A DNA stretch of 64,000 nt from Spodoptera frugiperda (taxonomy: Eukaryota; Arthropoda; Insecta; Lepidoptera; Noctuidae). A program made the translations under genes and the position numbers. Positions 33,896 through 45,011 of the stretch are shown piece by piece (position 1 is the first letter of the stretch; each line of letters starts with the position of its first letter). The notes beneath the pieces were generated by a model. It saw nothing but the letters and a program-made list of their open reading frames with translations. It was not told the DNA's origin and searched no databases. Location: NCBI RefSeq assembly GCF_023101765.2, contig NC_064237.1, positions 1,736,001-1,800,000 on the forward strand, written 5' to 3'.

Positions 33896-36800
33896 GTAAG
33901 TAATTTTTTTTATATCATATTTTTTATAAACAAACCAACTTTGACTGCATGGTTGGTGCGGTGGCTAAGCAACCGGCTGCTGCGCAACGTGTAGCGGGTT
34001 CGATTTCCACACGGAACAACTCTTTATGTGATCTTCAACTGTTGTTTCGCGTCTGGGTGTCATGTTCATATGAACTTGTATGTTTGAAAACACACCCACG
34101 ACGCAGAAGAAAATCTTAGAGAGGGAAAATCAAGGTCTTCGTTAAAATTACTTAGGTAAAAAAAAAACAGTCAGGTATCAGATTCACATAATTTAACAGA
34201 GCTATACTTAAATTGATTTCATTTTGTTGTTGTGTTCCTGGTTTTTTCAACCTTTCTTAGTTCCGAAGCTTAAAATATATACAAACCAAAAAAAAAAAGA
34301 AAAAGAAATCACAAACAAACCGATTTCACACTTCAAACTGCATTGGCAATCAATCCATTCTAATTTGTAACCGCTCTGCAGTCTACAACGGCACAACGTA
34401 TTGACCAATAGCAGTTTCTACTTACCCCTGCACATCAAACTACCCTTTACAACCAAACCTTATATTCCAATTTCAACTTTGTTAACAATATAGTAAAGGC
34501 GACAATTGTTTGAACGAAATTTTCGGTTTCGGGTATTTTGTTGTGCTGGTGTATACTTTCGTGGCTAGTCGAGTAGCAGGTCTCTTTCTGACCGATTCGA
34601 CGCTTCCGTTCGCAATGGCAGTGTACTAGCAAGACTGATGTTCTGTTGCGAACAATCCTGGTGCCTGATTGTAATGGATCACTATCGAATTGCTGCACAA
34701 AATACCAGTTTAGAGAGTTAAGTACTTTCACTTTATTGTTTTAGAAAAATAATAAAATTCTACAAAGACTTCCAAAATAATATAGTTGGTTTAATCTCTA
34801 ATATACTATTAGTAAAATTCAAAATAATTTCTACAATCATTAGTAAATAGTTAACCCAAACCTTTTTTAAGAACAGTAAACGCTATCAGCACTCTTGCAA
34901 AATTTTCCATACAGTAATTCAAAATACACATCTTCTATAGAACAACAAACCATAATATAGATATTAAATACTAATAACAAATACCTCTAGATACCATATA
35001 GCCAAAACAAAACTACCACTCGAAATCCCTCTGCAATATCGTAATGTAATTCCCACTGTTTCCATTCGATACGAAATAAACAAAAAAAAAAAATGTCTGT
35101 ATTCAAAAACATTGATGATGATAATGAAAGCTGGGTTTCATTAGCAGAATCACATTACCTTCAAAAACGTACTGGTTCCGGGCGAAAATAAAAAAAAACT
35201 GAATGAACTCGAGTAAGGTTTGGTGTTGTGTGGTTCAGTATGTTTATTTGTGTTTGTTAGTAATTATGATAATGGAAAGGACTTTTTTTGTTTGTTTGTT
35301 AGGTAGTGAGAGTCTCTGGAATCGATAGTCTGATTTTGTAGTATTTTTGCACCTGATGATGTTGCTATCGGAATAGCATCATAATAGGTTACTTTATGTC
35401 ATTGAAACTGTGAAAACGTTGTGGATTTGTTTTTAATAAATACTACTTTAAAGCTATAAATATAAATCAAAGCTATCTATAGATATATCTGTCTCTTCTT
35501 ATCGTGCTGGATAGGTTATTTATCGAAGAAGGCTATAGGCTATAAAACATCACGCTACAACCAACAGGAGCCGAGCAGACCGGGTGAAACAGCGAGGGTA
35601 TAGCTTGTTTATAATAAATACTCAATTAGGAACACCAGATATTTATAATTAACAAACTATTACACAGACATAGAAGGACAAAACTGTCAGCAAACTGATC
35701 CCACAAACTTCAGTTTTACTTTTTAAATCACGGAATCCCAAAACGTATCACGTTGGCCTCAATTGTAGGTTACAATGGAGAATGGAATGCGTGGAACACA
35801 AAGCTGGCACAATCAGGATCAAGCCTTATTTACCGAGTCCGTCCTAATTGATACAGGGGCGGGATGCGTTAGTAAGGATAGAGGGGGTGGCCATGAGGAT
35901 AGCGAGTGTCAGTGATTGATGACGTCAGAGGTGCAAGTCGGACTTTTCGCCTTTTTCGCCCAAGTAATCTTGCGTTCTGTTAATCAGAACTTGATGGTCT
36001 ATTAGTAATAGGTTAGATTGGATTTTAAACTGTGTTTGGTGTTTGTAAGGTGCAATTTTGCAGAGCGTTCGTAATGTTTCTGTTTTTTCTGACTGATGGT
36101 TAATCGCAATTTTACATGGGTATATATTATAGTATAAACATATGGACGTTTTATGTACTGCGAGGCCGATGTCCATAAATGGTAATTAAATAGCATAAAC
36201 TTTAAAGCACAACTTAATCTTTTATGAGTCCTTAGAGAACTTTACACTCAAAGCCAGTTAACCGAGTTCTTAATAATTGTTTTCAGAATAAAATAGTTAC
36301 TAAGTATTTAACCTCCATACTCAGGGTCATTTAATTAAACCCAGTTGTTGCCAATTCATTTCAGAACAAAATTGCTACTAAGGAATTGTTTGAGTAATCA
36401 TTAAATGCATCAGAGTACGACAGTAAAAATTTTTTTACCTAAGTAGTGACTTACATAAATGTTTTTCTATGTACCGGAGCATCACATATTCGGTGTAATC
36501 TCGAACGATATTACATGTAAATATATAAAGTAAATAAATAAAAGTTTTCTCAAGAAATCGAATGTCAAATCTGCAAAATTTATCGCCATCTTTATGGCTC
36601 CATGGTGGCATTACAGTTCGTTACATCGTATCATATCTATATCAATGTTACGTGAATTCAATGTGACAGTTAACTCTTGTTTGTAACCTGAAATGCTAAC
36701 AAACAAAGCGAAAACAGTTTTAAAGTCTTGGATATAGAGTTGAGAATGCCTATTCTTCTTTTTGGAGCTTTTTTTTCTGTAGAATCGGCATTGAAGAAGT

Positions 36801-39800
36801 TATTGTTATGGATTTTTGGTGTTTGTGTAAAATAAGTTGAATTGTTATTTTTTGTAAATTATTTAATTTACATTCGACATGAGTGTTTTAATCCAATGTG
36901 CTATTAGTCATTATGAAATATTTTGTATAAAGTTTATATAATATGAATTTTACCAATGACCTATTTCAGTTTTATTCATGACTTTTTTCAATGCTCAAAT
37001 TCACTCATCGTTTTATCAGGAAAAAGTTAAACCAGTATTATTTAAAGGTCGGTGATTTGGAAATGAACGTTTTTTTTTGTTTCGTATTTCTAACGTAGGC
37101 AAATATTTTGGAATCCAATGCTAAGTATCAAAATACGTAAAGTCTGTTTGAACCTTATATCTCAAGAGACGTTCAGCAAAAACAGAATAAAAACTAGCAA
37201 AACGGCAAAGTTGCCAGATTAGATATTTCTCCATTTACATCGGGGAATTCTTTGAAGAAAATTATTTGGGTAAAATTTTGGGGTAACATAAGTAAGTAGG
37301 TTAAGATACTTTTTACTGAAAGTCGATTCAAATTATGTTAGGCACAATGTTACTTAAAATATAGATGTACATACAAATAATTAGGTATATTAATAAAAAA
37401 TTAATAAAAATCAAATTTAAACTGCAATGAATACAAAAACAATTCATCTCCAACCATACCGATGATATAATCTTTGACTGTATGTGATGATGGCTGAGCA
37501 ATTGGCTGCCGTGCAACGAGTAGCGGCTTCGATTCCCACACGAAACAACTCTTTTTTATGATCCATAAATTGTTACTTCGGGTCTGGCTGTTATGTGTAG
37601 TCTGGGACCGGGCTAGTGTGGGGGGCAACGTTAAAAAAACAAAACCAAAAATAAACAGTATCCACAAAATATATTTATTTCTACAATTTCATAAAGGTTT
37701 TTTAAATAAATAGAGGTTCATAATAAAATGGGAAATATTACGGAGTTTGCTTCCTCATTGGTGATTATTCATTACCTTCCGGATGAGCTCGGTGGGCTCA
37801 ACGTGAGCCGGATGCGGTAACAATAATAAACTTTTTAGTATTAATTTTGGCACGTTACCTGCTATAACCACATTAAAATTTTGTTTTTGTGAAGTATTTA
37901 TTAAATTGTTTGCCGTGTATTAACTACAAAGTACATAGATTATAACCACCTATGTGCTTCCTGTGGGTATAGTAAGGGGTGAAGAAAGACTTCAAGCAAC
38001 AGCACTTCAGGTTTTTTTTTGCCTGCCAAACGTGAAGATGATAAGAAACTCATCTTATATAAAGTGTAAACGGGGAACGCTTCCGAAAAATGCTACAATT
38101 ATTTTTTTGTTTTTATAATTTAATAAGTTTTAGTTTCCGTGTTATTTATGCAACATAATTAAGCAATTGATTACAACTATTATTACATAAATTAAACATT
38201 GAAATCTATTTGAAAATAAAATTATTTTTTTACCATCTCCAGTTCCGTTTACACTCTGTACAGAGAAACCCTAGTCTAACAGAAGATGAAATACTTAGTA
38301 ATGTTAAATAATGTTCAACAAAGAATAATGCTTACGCGTTTTATTTGTGGCAAACCCTTGCACGTGGCTAAGAAACCTCACATAGAAAAAGCCATAAAAT
38401 TTTCCTTCCACATATAAAATTGAAATAAAAAAACGTTACAGTAATAACACATACAATCGGTAGCCAATAAAATAAATGAAATTCCTAAAGTTACGATTTT
38501 CCAATATTCACTATATGTAGTAAAATATTACAGATAAACGTTGGGTTTCACTCGTAAAAATAACATAAAAAATCACAACTTTTATTACTTCTAATGTTCC
38601 CTTAGAACGACGGGATTTATTTAAAAGAAAAATGATAATGAACATATTTTTTGGGATACGTGAGTCATATAATGTTTTAATTGTTATATCTAGGAAAACA
38701 CACTGTTATTTTTATCACTCTCACAGTCTTGCAAATAATACAGAGGCCCTATGACACCCATTCCCAATCTTCCTAATCCCCGATTCCAGAAAATTCGTAA
38801 TCTTAACCCCCAAAAGGCCAGCAACGCACTTGTAACGCCCCTGGTGTTTCGAGTGTTGATGGGTCAGGTGCTACATATGCTTGTTTACCGGTTCATACCA
38901 TTAAAACAAAAAAAATAAGATAGGTGAATCTAGTTTCTGTAGTAGGTATATAGTATTAGCATATGAATCATACATCATTTGTTAATCATCATAATCATTT
39001 GTTATTCATGTGCTAATAATTTTCTTGCTGTTCACCATAACACTGAGATAGTTAAATTAGAGAGATAGTTAATAACTAAACAATAATCTACCTATTCATT
39101 TCAGTATCCCTATTGATAGCCACAATAGGAGCCAGTAGTGTTCCTAAAATACAAATATTCGAAATAAGAGAGAACGAGAATGGAATACATTTGAAAAATT
39201 TAAACCCAGAAGCAAGAAATAATCAAAAAGCTAATCCTTTAGTCAAGTTATTGAGGGGTCCAAAACCAGATAACGAAGCTGTAAGACTTGCTAAGCAGTT
39301 ACTAAATAAATTGAAGAATGCCAGAGAAGATGATAAAACCAATAGATACAGTGGAGATCACTATGTAGCAAATATTGATGATTATAATACTGAATATGAA
39401 GAAACCCGTTTCATTGACAAAACTAGGAGTCACAAGGCTGAACAGGATAGTAACTCTCTTAAGGAATTGCTGCTGCAGTTGTGAGTAGAAAAAGAATTAT
39501 ATTTTTCTAAATTAATTTTAGATTCATAGGTTCTAAAACGATTAATAGTAAGACAATATTTGTCCTCAATCCAGTTAAATATTAGTGTCGACCTAATTAG
39601 GTAGTCCATAAGATAAAAATTGCTACTATTAAAAGACAGTTTTAAAGAACTACATAGACATATGTATATCATAAATGAGTCACTAAGATTTAACTGGATT
39701 GAGAAGCAAGAACGAGATTTATTTTCCCGGAAAAATAAAAAAGTAACAATATTAACTGATATAAGAATTTTAGTTACCTTTTATGGATGTTCGTGAAAAA

Positions 39801-40667
39801 TTTTAACTTGTAAAAGATCATATTAGAAATTAATGAACTGTTTTAGATTGCCTACACAAAAGAAGGGTAACGCTTATTTGAATCCAGTTTCATATCGACC
39901 ACCGAAGAGAGGCTTGAGAATGGATCCAGTTCTAGTGGAATGTAAGTAATTTACTAAATTAATATTAGCTACTAGAGAAATTGCAAAATAAACTGACAGA
40001 GCAGAGAGTGAGAGAGAGTGAGAGACAAAAAGAGAAAGAGAAAGAGAAAGAGAAAGAGAAAGAGAAAGAGAAAGAGAAAGAGAAAGAGAAAGAGAAAGAG
40101 AAAGAGAAAGAGAAAGAGAAAGAGAAAGAGAAAGAGAAAGAGAAAGAGAAAGAGAAAGAGAAAGAGAAAGAGAAAGAGAAAGAGAAAGAGAAAGAGAAAG
40201 AGAAAGAGAAAGAGAAAGAGAAAGAGAAAGAGAAAGAGAAAGAGAAAGAGAAAGAGAAAGAGAAAGAGAAAGAGAAAGAGAAAGAGAAAGAGAAAGACTG
40301 AGGGAAAAGTAAGAGCAAGAAAATAAGCACATTGTGAATTAGGCTTTTTTCTGATGATTGAACAAATCAGAACGCTTGATTCTGACAACTTGGAGGGCAG
40401 AGTTGAACTTCGTCGAATTTTTGTTTAATTAAAAATAAACACTTGCCTACTAACTTAAGTATTCAAAGACGTCACTACCACATCAATCCATTCCACTATA
40501 CACATTTTTCTCTATAGATATTCCATTCCAGTAGGTTGACTTACTACAATTACTTTTGTTTTGCAGCTAGAACAAGCATACCCAAGCGTAAACATGAATA
40601 TGCCTATTCTGACAATGACGCGCGGATGCAACAACAGGACGATGACACACAAAATAATGATTATTAA
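33802..40667 (+). CDS. Gene 1: four-exon gene for an orphan secreted protein
   Basis: Four exons (33802-33895, 39105-39480, 39847-39941, 40567-40667) join with matching phases (1, 2, 1) and GT..AG borders to give 666 coding bases, 221 residues plus TAA. Residues 1-18 form a hydrophobic leader (MLLCILCISLLSCV). A second hydrophobic run (SLLIATIGASS) opens exon 2, so exon 1 might instead be replaced by an unseen alternative first exon. The mature part has no cysteine and is rich in Asn, Asp, Lys and Arg, with a basic helical stretch around LLNKLKNARED. Two basic sites, KR near PPKRGLRM and KRK near IPKRKHEY, would bracket a 16-residue peptide if cut by prohormone convertases; this is speculation. 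The C-terminus is Gln/Asp/Asn rich. I do not recognise the family. No transmembrane segment follows the leader. Intron 1 is about 5.2 kb and full of SINEs. Exons 2-4 are well supported, exon 1 less so. Confidence 0.68.
33955..34130 (+). repeat. SINE-D copy 1 (tRNA-like head), gene 1 intron 1
   Basis: tggctaagcaaccgg resembles a pol III box A and gcgggttcgatttcc a box B, spaced as in tRNA. The body contains gtttcgcgtctgggtgtcat and acacacccacgacgcagaag. It starts about 60 bases after exon 1. Confidence 0.75.
35496..35605 (-). repeat. LINE-tail-like interspersed repeat, reverse, inside gene 1 intron 1
   Basis: atttatcgaagaaggctata and ggtgaaacagcgagggt are the reverse complement of parts of the 29155 repeat. 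Confidence 0.5.
35913..35927 (+). promoter_or_regulatory. Composite Exd/Hox-like and CRE-like site, gene 1 intron 1
   Basis: tgattgat (Exd/Hox type) runs directly into tgacgtca (CRE palindrome), sharing one base. Two aggata(g) words lie within 60 bases upstream. The surrounding 35760-35940 segment is GC-richer and not repetitive in this window. Confidence 0.3.
36253..36408 (+). repeat. Dispersed repeat T, copy 1, gene 1 intron 1
   Basis: taattgttttcagaataaaa and ttcagaacaaaattgctact repeat within the segment, and both match the reverse complement of 54318-54390. Confidence 0.5.
37473..37625 (+). repeat. SINE-D copy 2, gene 1 intron 1
   Basis: tggctgagcaattgg (box-A-like), gcggcttcgattcccaca (box-B-like) and cttcgggtctggctgttatg. 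It aligns with copy 1 over the head and first body block. Confidence 0.75.
38760..38905 (+). repeat. SINE-A fragment in gene 1 intron 1
   Basis: cccaatcttcctaatccccg, ccccaaaaggccagcaacgc and gcccctggtgtttcgagtgt. It lies about 200 bases before exon 2 in the sense orientation of the gene. Confidence 0.78.
39105..39480 (+). CDS. Gene 1 exon 2
   Basis: A 376-base exon lies between a pyrimidine-rich acceptor (cag at 39102-39104) and a consensus gtgagt donor at 39481. It is open for 124 codons, ends two bases into a codon, and encodes the charged core of the protein. Confidence 0.75.
39847..39941 (+). CDS. Gene 1 exon 3
   Basis: A 95-base exon between ttttag and gtaagt. The first a completes a Leu codon started in exon 2 and the last t starts a Ser codon completed in exon 4. 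It encodes a Pro/Lys/Arg-rich segment with PPKRG. Confidence 0.72.
40028..40298 (+). repeat. Pure (AAAGAG)n polypurine microsatellite in gene 1 intron 3
   Basis: About 45 uninterrupted hexamer copies, with a gagagagtgagagac lead-in. The plus strand is all purine, so every frame on both strands stays open for about 90 codons (for example KEKEKE or SLSLSL); these are not genes. Pure mirror-symmetric purine tracts can form triplex DNA. Confidence 0.98.
40567..40667 (+). CDS. Gene 1 exon 4 and stop
   Basis: Acceptor ttttgcag, then 32 codons after the split Ser and a TAA at 40665-40667. It encodes a basic run (PKRK), an acidic/aromatic stretch and a Gln-Asp-Asn tail. No canonical AATAAA follows closely; AATATA at 40681-40686 is the nearest weak variant. 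The mariner begins 180 bases later. Confidence 0.72.
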
Positions 40668-40761
40668 TTTGTAATTATATAATATAAAATAATGATCTGA
40701 CTTTCCTTCAATTCCTTACATAATTACATTTTTACCCAGTAGGTGGCTGACTTATTTTTAA

Positions 40762-40846
40762 TGTAATGTCCGTGTTGTTGATTGCTTTAAAATGTTAGAC
40801 AGGTATCTTATTTTATTACAGAAACAAATACTTTCAAAGATATATA
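40762..40846 (+). repeat. rep-G, 5' part, interrupted by the mariner
   Basis: Starts taatgtccgtg and continues through aaacaaatactttcaaag up to the TA where the mariner inserted. It aligns with the start of the copy at 8160. Confidence 0.75.
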
Positions 40847-42120
40847 CTAGGGGCGTTTGAAAAGTCCGTGCAAAGTCAGAGAGATAGCACTATTGGCGCG
40901 TATCGAGGTTATGCCTAGTTAGTAGCGTCTTTTGGAAGACCACACACCAAGTTTCAGCCAGATCGGTCTATTTCTTTGTGTTTGGCATTCGTTTGAATCG
41001 AAGAAGTCGAGTGATTTTCAAAAAATGGACGAAAAAGAATTTTGTGTTGACTAAACACTATTTTTTGAAAGACAAAACGCCTCACGAGGCTGTAGAAAAG
41101 CTTGATAAACATTATGGTGACTCTGCACCTTCGATTAGAACAGTTTATAAGTGGTTTTAAAATTTTCGGAGTGGCCATATGGGCACAAATGACGCTGAAC
41201 GTTCGGGACGCCCTGTTGAGGTTACCGCTTCAGAAATCATTGATAAAATCCATGATATGGTGATGGATGACAGAAGAGTGAAAGTGCGTGAGATTGCTAG
41301 TGCTGTGGGCATCTCGAATGAACGGGGACATAATATTTTGCATCAACATTTGGATATGAAAAAGCTATCCGCAAGATGGGTGCCGCGATTGCTCACGCTT
41401 AACCATAAACGAAATCGTGTGAAGTGTTGCATGGACGGTTTGCAGCTGTTCTAGAAGAAACCGCAGGTCGTTTCGTCACTGTAGATGTAACATGGATACA
41501 TCACTACACTCCTGTGACCAAAGAACAATCTAAACAATGGGTTACCAAGGGGGAATCTGCGCCAAAAGAGGTGAGGTCCTTCGGCCGAAAAGATTATGGC
41601 GACTGTGTTTTGGGATTCGCAAGGCATAATCCTCATCGACTATCTGAAAAAGGGTAAAACTATTTCAGGTGCATATTATTCATCGTTATTGGACCTTTTG
41701 GAAACCGAGCTGCAAGAAAAACGCACACGATTGGCCCACAAAAAGTCCTTTTCCATCACGACAACGCACCAACTCACACGTCAGCAGTTGTGGTCGCAAA
41801 ATTAATGGAAATAGGGTTCCAACTCGTTTCTTATTCCCCTTATTTTCTAGACTTGCCTCTCTCGGACTACTATTTGTTCCCCAATATGAAGAAATGGCTG
41901 GCGGGTAAAAGATTTTATCCAAATGAGGAGGTGATTGCAGAAATAAACGGCTATTTTTTAGACTTGTACAAATCCTATTATTCGGAAGAGATCAACAAAC
42001 TAGAGCAGCGTTGGACGAAGTGTATAAGCCTAAAAGGAGACTATCTTAAAAACTAAAAACGGTTTACCCCAAAAAAATAAGTAGTTTTAATTTTTGCACG
42101 GACTTTTCAAACGACCCTCG
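40847..42120 (+). mobile_element. Degenerate mariner (cecropia-type), nested in an older repeat
   Basis: A 1274-bp element is flanked by TA at 40845-40846 and 42121-42122. The terminal inverted repeats share cgtttgaaaagtccgtgc, which I recognise as the cecropia mariner end. The transposase reads on the plus strand from ATG 41025 but is broken. There is an early frameshift after MDEKEF, an in-frame TAA at 41158-41160, and further frameshifts near 41450, 41580 and 41750. Recognisable segments include SIRTVYKWF, the helix-turn-helix region (REIASAVGISNE), the first catalytic Asp in TVDVTWIHHY, the second in HHDNAP (third frame) and the third in PYFLDLPLSDYYLF. It cannot make transposase. Confidence 0.95.
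41025..42054 (+). pseudogene. Mariner transposase pseudogene
   Basis: Remains of a D,D34D transposase spread over two reading frames by at least four frame changes and one internal stop. The C-terminal block (FPNMKKWLAG to KCISLKGDYLKN) is intact up to a TAA. A short deletion near 41450 removes residues expected after GLQLF. The breaks are left as seen. Confidence 0.9.
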
Positions 42121-42305
42121 TATGTAGATTTCAAATATCGCATAACGTCACTTCTAGATACGTTTTATACGTAAAAATCACGTATTTGCTCCTACTGCTA
42201 AACTTTTATTAATAAAACAATATTTTCTTATTTGCTTACTGACGGACTAAATAGATTTTTAATTTTTATACCCTATTATCATCCCTATTGAAGTAGGTAC
42301 TCAAC
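42121..42305 (+). repeat. rep-G, 3' part, resumes after the mariner
   Basis: Continues with aaatatcgcataacgtcact and a taaaaatcacgtatttgct block, and ends with a tttataccctattatcatcc block. This matches the 8160-8430 copy with an internal deletion of about 70 bases. Confidence 0.75.
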
Positions 42306-42815
42306 GGTATACTAATTATCTTCGTATTTTGTTCATGTCTGTCAAAGTTCCTAAATGAATAAACCAAAATCGAATCGGTTTTGTACTGTTCATTAGCTAT
42401 AACCATTTGTACCGACTAAAATATCACCTTTACCAACCTCGAATAACATATACAAACCAAATAATATTACCCCACAATACACAAAAGGCAGAGCTTCAAT
42501 TTCACGCCACTGAAACAGCATATATACACTATTATTCTCGTAGGTACGCAGGACCAGTGCCGAGCACGTATTGTGTCCGATTTCATTACCGACTCTAACG
42601 AACTGAGATCCTAGAACAAACTGTGATTGATTTTACAATACGTGTCTGTTCACAATCAGTCCTCAGTGAATACAGATACGTTTCAGAGGGACCCGGGTTG
42701 AGCTTTGCAAAAATTGTTGAAGAAGATTTTGGTTCGTAATTAGGATGTTTAATTGCTTTGTGGGGTTACATGTGAATGGTTAAAGACTAGTAGTAGGCTG
42801 GTTTTCACGTTTCAC

Positions 42816-42907
42816 CTCAAAGAGTCATCAGAGCACCACAGATGGTGCCCAGTAGAGCTGATGCCTGATTCAGAGCTGCGTACTACCTACCGGGTTTACC
42901 GGGGCTT
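42816..42907 (+). repeat. LINE-R 3' UTR fragment
   Basis: ctcaaagagtcatcagagca through ccgggtttaccggggcttcg matches the same block as the 17287 copy. Confidence 0.76.
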
Positions 42908-42998
42908 CGATAAAGGATTGTGCTGTTTAGCTGATACATGATTCGCTGTACGTACGGTAACCGTAATAGAGGGATAATTAGTACAGATGCTCCAAGAA

Positions 42999-43034
42999 GA
43001 TGGGGGATTAGGCCTCCGGTAACCTCACTTACAT
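42999..43034 (-). repeat. SINE-A short fragment
   Basis: gggggattaggcctccggta then acctcacttac. Only the central block remains. Confidence 0.55.
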
Positions 43035-43261
43035 GATACCTACTTATCTTTCTTTACCGTGATCTTGTCCTAATTCCCTCATCTATAAGACTCTATAAAA
43101 CAGATAGTATATTGTTAATTGTCGCAAGTCAAGGCCGAGAAATTGCGTATATCGTAACATAGTGTTAATCACACTAACGCAGCTCCTTCCAATCCAAATG
43201 GAACGTTTCAGGCGAAGGTAGGTAAAGCAAATAAATCTCGGTGACGTAACAATCCCGTAAT

Positions 43262-43325
43262 AGTGGGCCGCGCGTCCCGCTAATTGAATTAGCGACCGTG
43301 ATCCCGGGATCGCGGGATTGTCGGA
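43262..43325. promoter_or_regulatory. GC-rich island with two perfect palindromes
   Basis: cgctaattgaattagcg (43278-43294, with a homeodomain-type TAATTG core) and gatcccgggatc (43300-43311) stand side by side in otherwise AT-rich single-copy DNA. A conserved enhancer or insulator is possible, but conservation cannot be seen from one genome. Confidence 0.3.
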
Positions 43326-44589
43326 TTCACCCGCTGTCTATTTACCTGGCTTTGTGCGAAGTGGTTGATACGCCCGGTGATTGTTTGGAGAGAATTACAG
43401 AGGTCATTCCCGGTGTGTTAATTTTTGGGAATGAAAATGAAATTGTGGGGTTGGTATGGATTTTTGTTATCTGGTTGGAAAAGGACAGTGTTGGTGTTTT
43501 ACTATTAACTGGGTGAAGAGAAATATAATTTGAACGTGAACTTACGCTTGTTAGACTGAAGACGAATGCAGTGGATGTAATCTTTGTGCATTGGGCAAGT
43601 GACACACTAAAGAACCAACTTTTGTAGTATTTGAAACATTCACAATCAGTATTAGCCCACTTACGTGATAATTACCATGAAAATCAAAATCAAAAACTCA
43701 TTTCCACATCATCACATGATTGGCAGTTTCACTTGCATCCACTCTTAGATCAAGGATATTAAACCTCTCACCCTATACCGTACCTCTCCTCTGTCATTAA
43801 TTTAAAGCAACAGTAGTTTTCGATGCTCATTAACTTATGTCTAATTTTAGTTCCGTAAGTGATCGCTAGGGGCGCTGTAATAATTTTTCATACAAAAAAT
43901 TCGTCGATATCGAGTATTAACAAATATTATTAACAAAACTCATGGTAGAAGTACTGGTTCAAATTGCTTAAATACCTATGGGTGTTCAACGTTCATGGGG
44001 AGAGGGAGTGAAAGTATCGGATGGCGAGATAAAAGCGTTTCTATGTCTCAGCGGAGGCACTTGAGGCGGTTACAATGTGTCATCTTGAAATGGAAGATAT
44101 TTATACCTATATAGATATTTATCGTAAATTTTCTCTTGTTTACTGCCTTCATTTAGTGTAAGGAACTTAGGTTGTTGCCTTTGGTTGAAAGGAAATTGTA
44201 AAGTCTATCTGATAGTAATTTGACCTGAATACATTTTTTACAATGGTGGACTTAATGCCAATTTGGTATTCTCTGACAGTCAACCTTAGGGTGATGCAGA
44301 GAGACAATAGGTGTGCAATAGTAGGTGTGTAGGTGAGCTGAATAGTTGTTTGTTGAATTATTGTTCTTGAAACTTGATTTGCATTGCATTATTTAGTTAG
44401 TACACAGTGAGGTGTTTGTTAAAAAGGGAATGCTTTTACTAGTTTTAATTCATTCTATCGTGACGAGATCGAGCTAAACATATTACCAATTTACAGCACA
44501 AAATGCAGTTCTGGATTTTGTGAAGTTATAGAAAAAAGTCTAAGCTGAAATGACATTTCCCCCTGAAAAAAAAACTGAAATAACTCGGT
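43326..44589. other. Non-coding DNA, nothing recognised
   Basis: A 72-codon plus-strand ORF starts in the palindromic island at 43298 but shows no domain. The rest is AT rich. Confidence 0.4.
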
Positions 44590-44720
44590 TGGTCATACTA
44601 AGACTATAAATGTGAAAGGTTTGGATATTTGGACGTTAGTCTGGCAATTACGTTGCAACTACTGAACGGATTTTGATGAATTTGGTAAATAGCCAGATAA
44701 TGACTTGTGTACACTTTATA
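44590..44720 (+). repeat. Old LINE-tail-like fragment
   Basis: gcaactactgaacggatttt and gatgaatttggtaaa are the core of a familiar LINE 3' tail. The fragment is diverged. Confidence 0.4.
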
Positions 44721-45011
44721 CTCCACAGGAACTCTTCCGATTCCCAAATCTTGTGTTTCAAATGTACGAGAGTTGCTCTTGTGATTATTCATAAGGAAAA
44801 AAGTTATACTCGACCAAGAATCCCCAAATCTGAGGAACACACGAAGAAAATTATTATACATGACAAAGATATAAGTTGTAAATGTAAGGGGAAGCGGCGA
44901 GAACTTAATTATTGAACTTAGGTAGCTGAGTTGAAGTCAGCCTGTGAAGTTGTACAGCTCTTAAGGTGCGTTTAGACTACTATACTATCCAGTACACTCA
45001 GTGTTTAAATT

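Larger units (their letters stand above)
33896..39104 (+). other. Gene 1 intron 1
   Basis: 5.2 kb with strong donor and acceptor. It contains two SINE-D copies, a SINE-A fragment, repeat T, a LINE-tail fragment and the 35760-35940 island. A further GC-rich unique patch lies at 37776-37822 (ccggatgagctcggtgggct). Confidence 0.55.

Noticed and set aside
33955..34030. A tRNA gene
   Set aside because: Box-A-like and box-B-like words are present, but no cloverleaf with an anticodon arm can be drawn. A second copy at 37473 with the same non-tRNA body shows it is a SINE.
39874..40388. Long open frames on both strands (SLSLSL, SFSFSF, KEKEKE, RKRKRK)
   Set aside because: They are translations of the perfect AAAGAG microsatellite, which has no stop in any frame. 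The tract lies within gene 1 intron 3.
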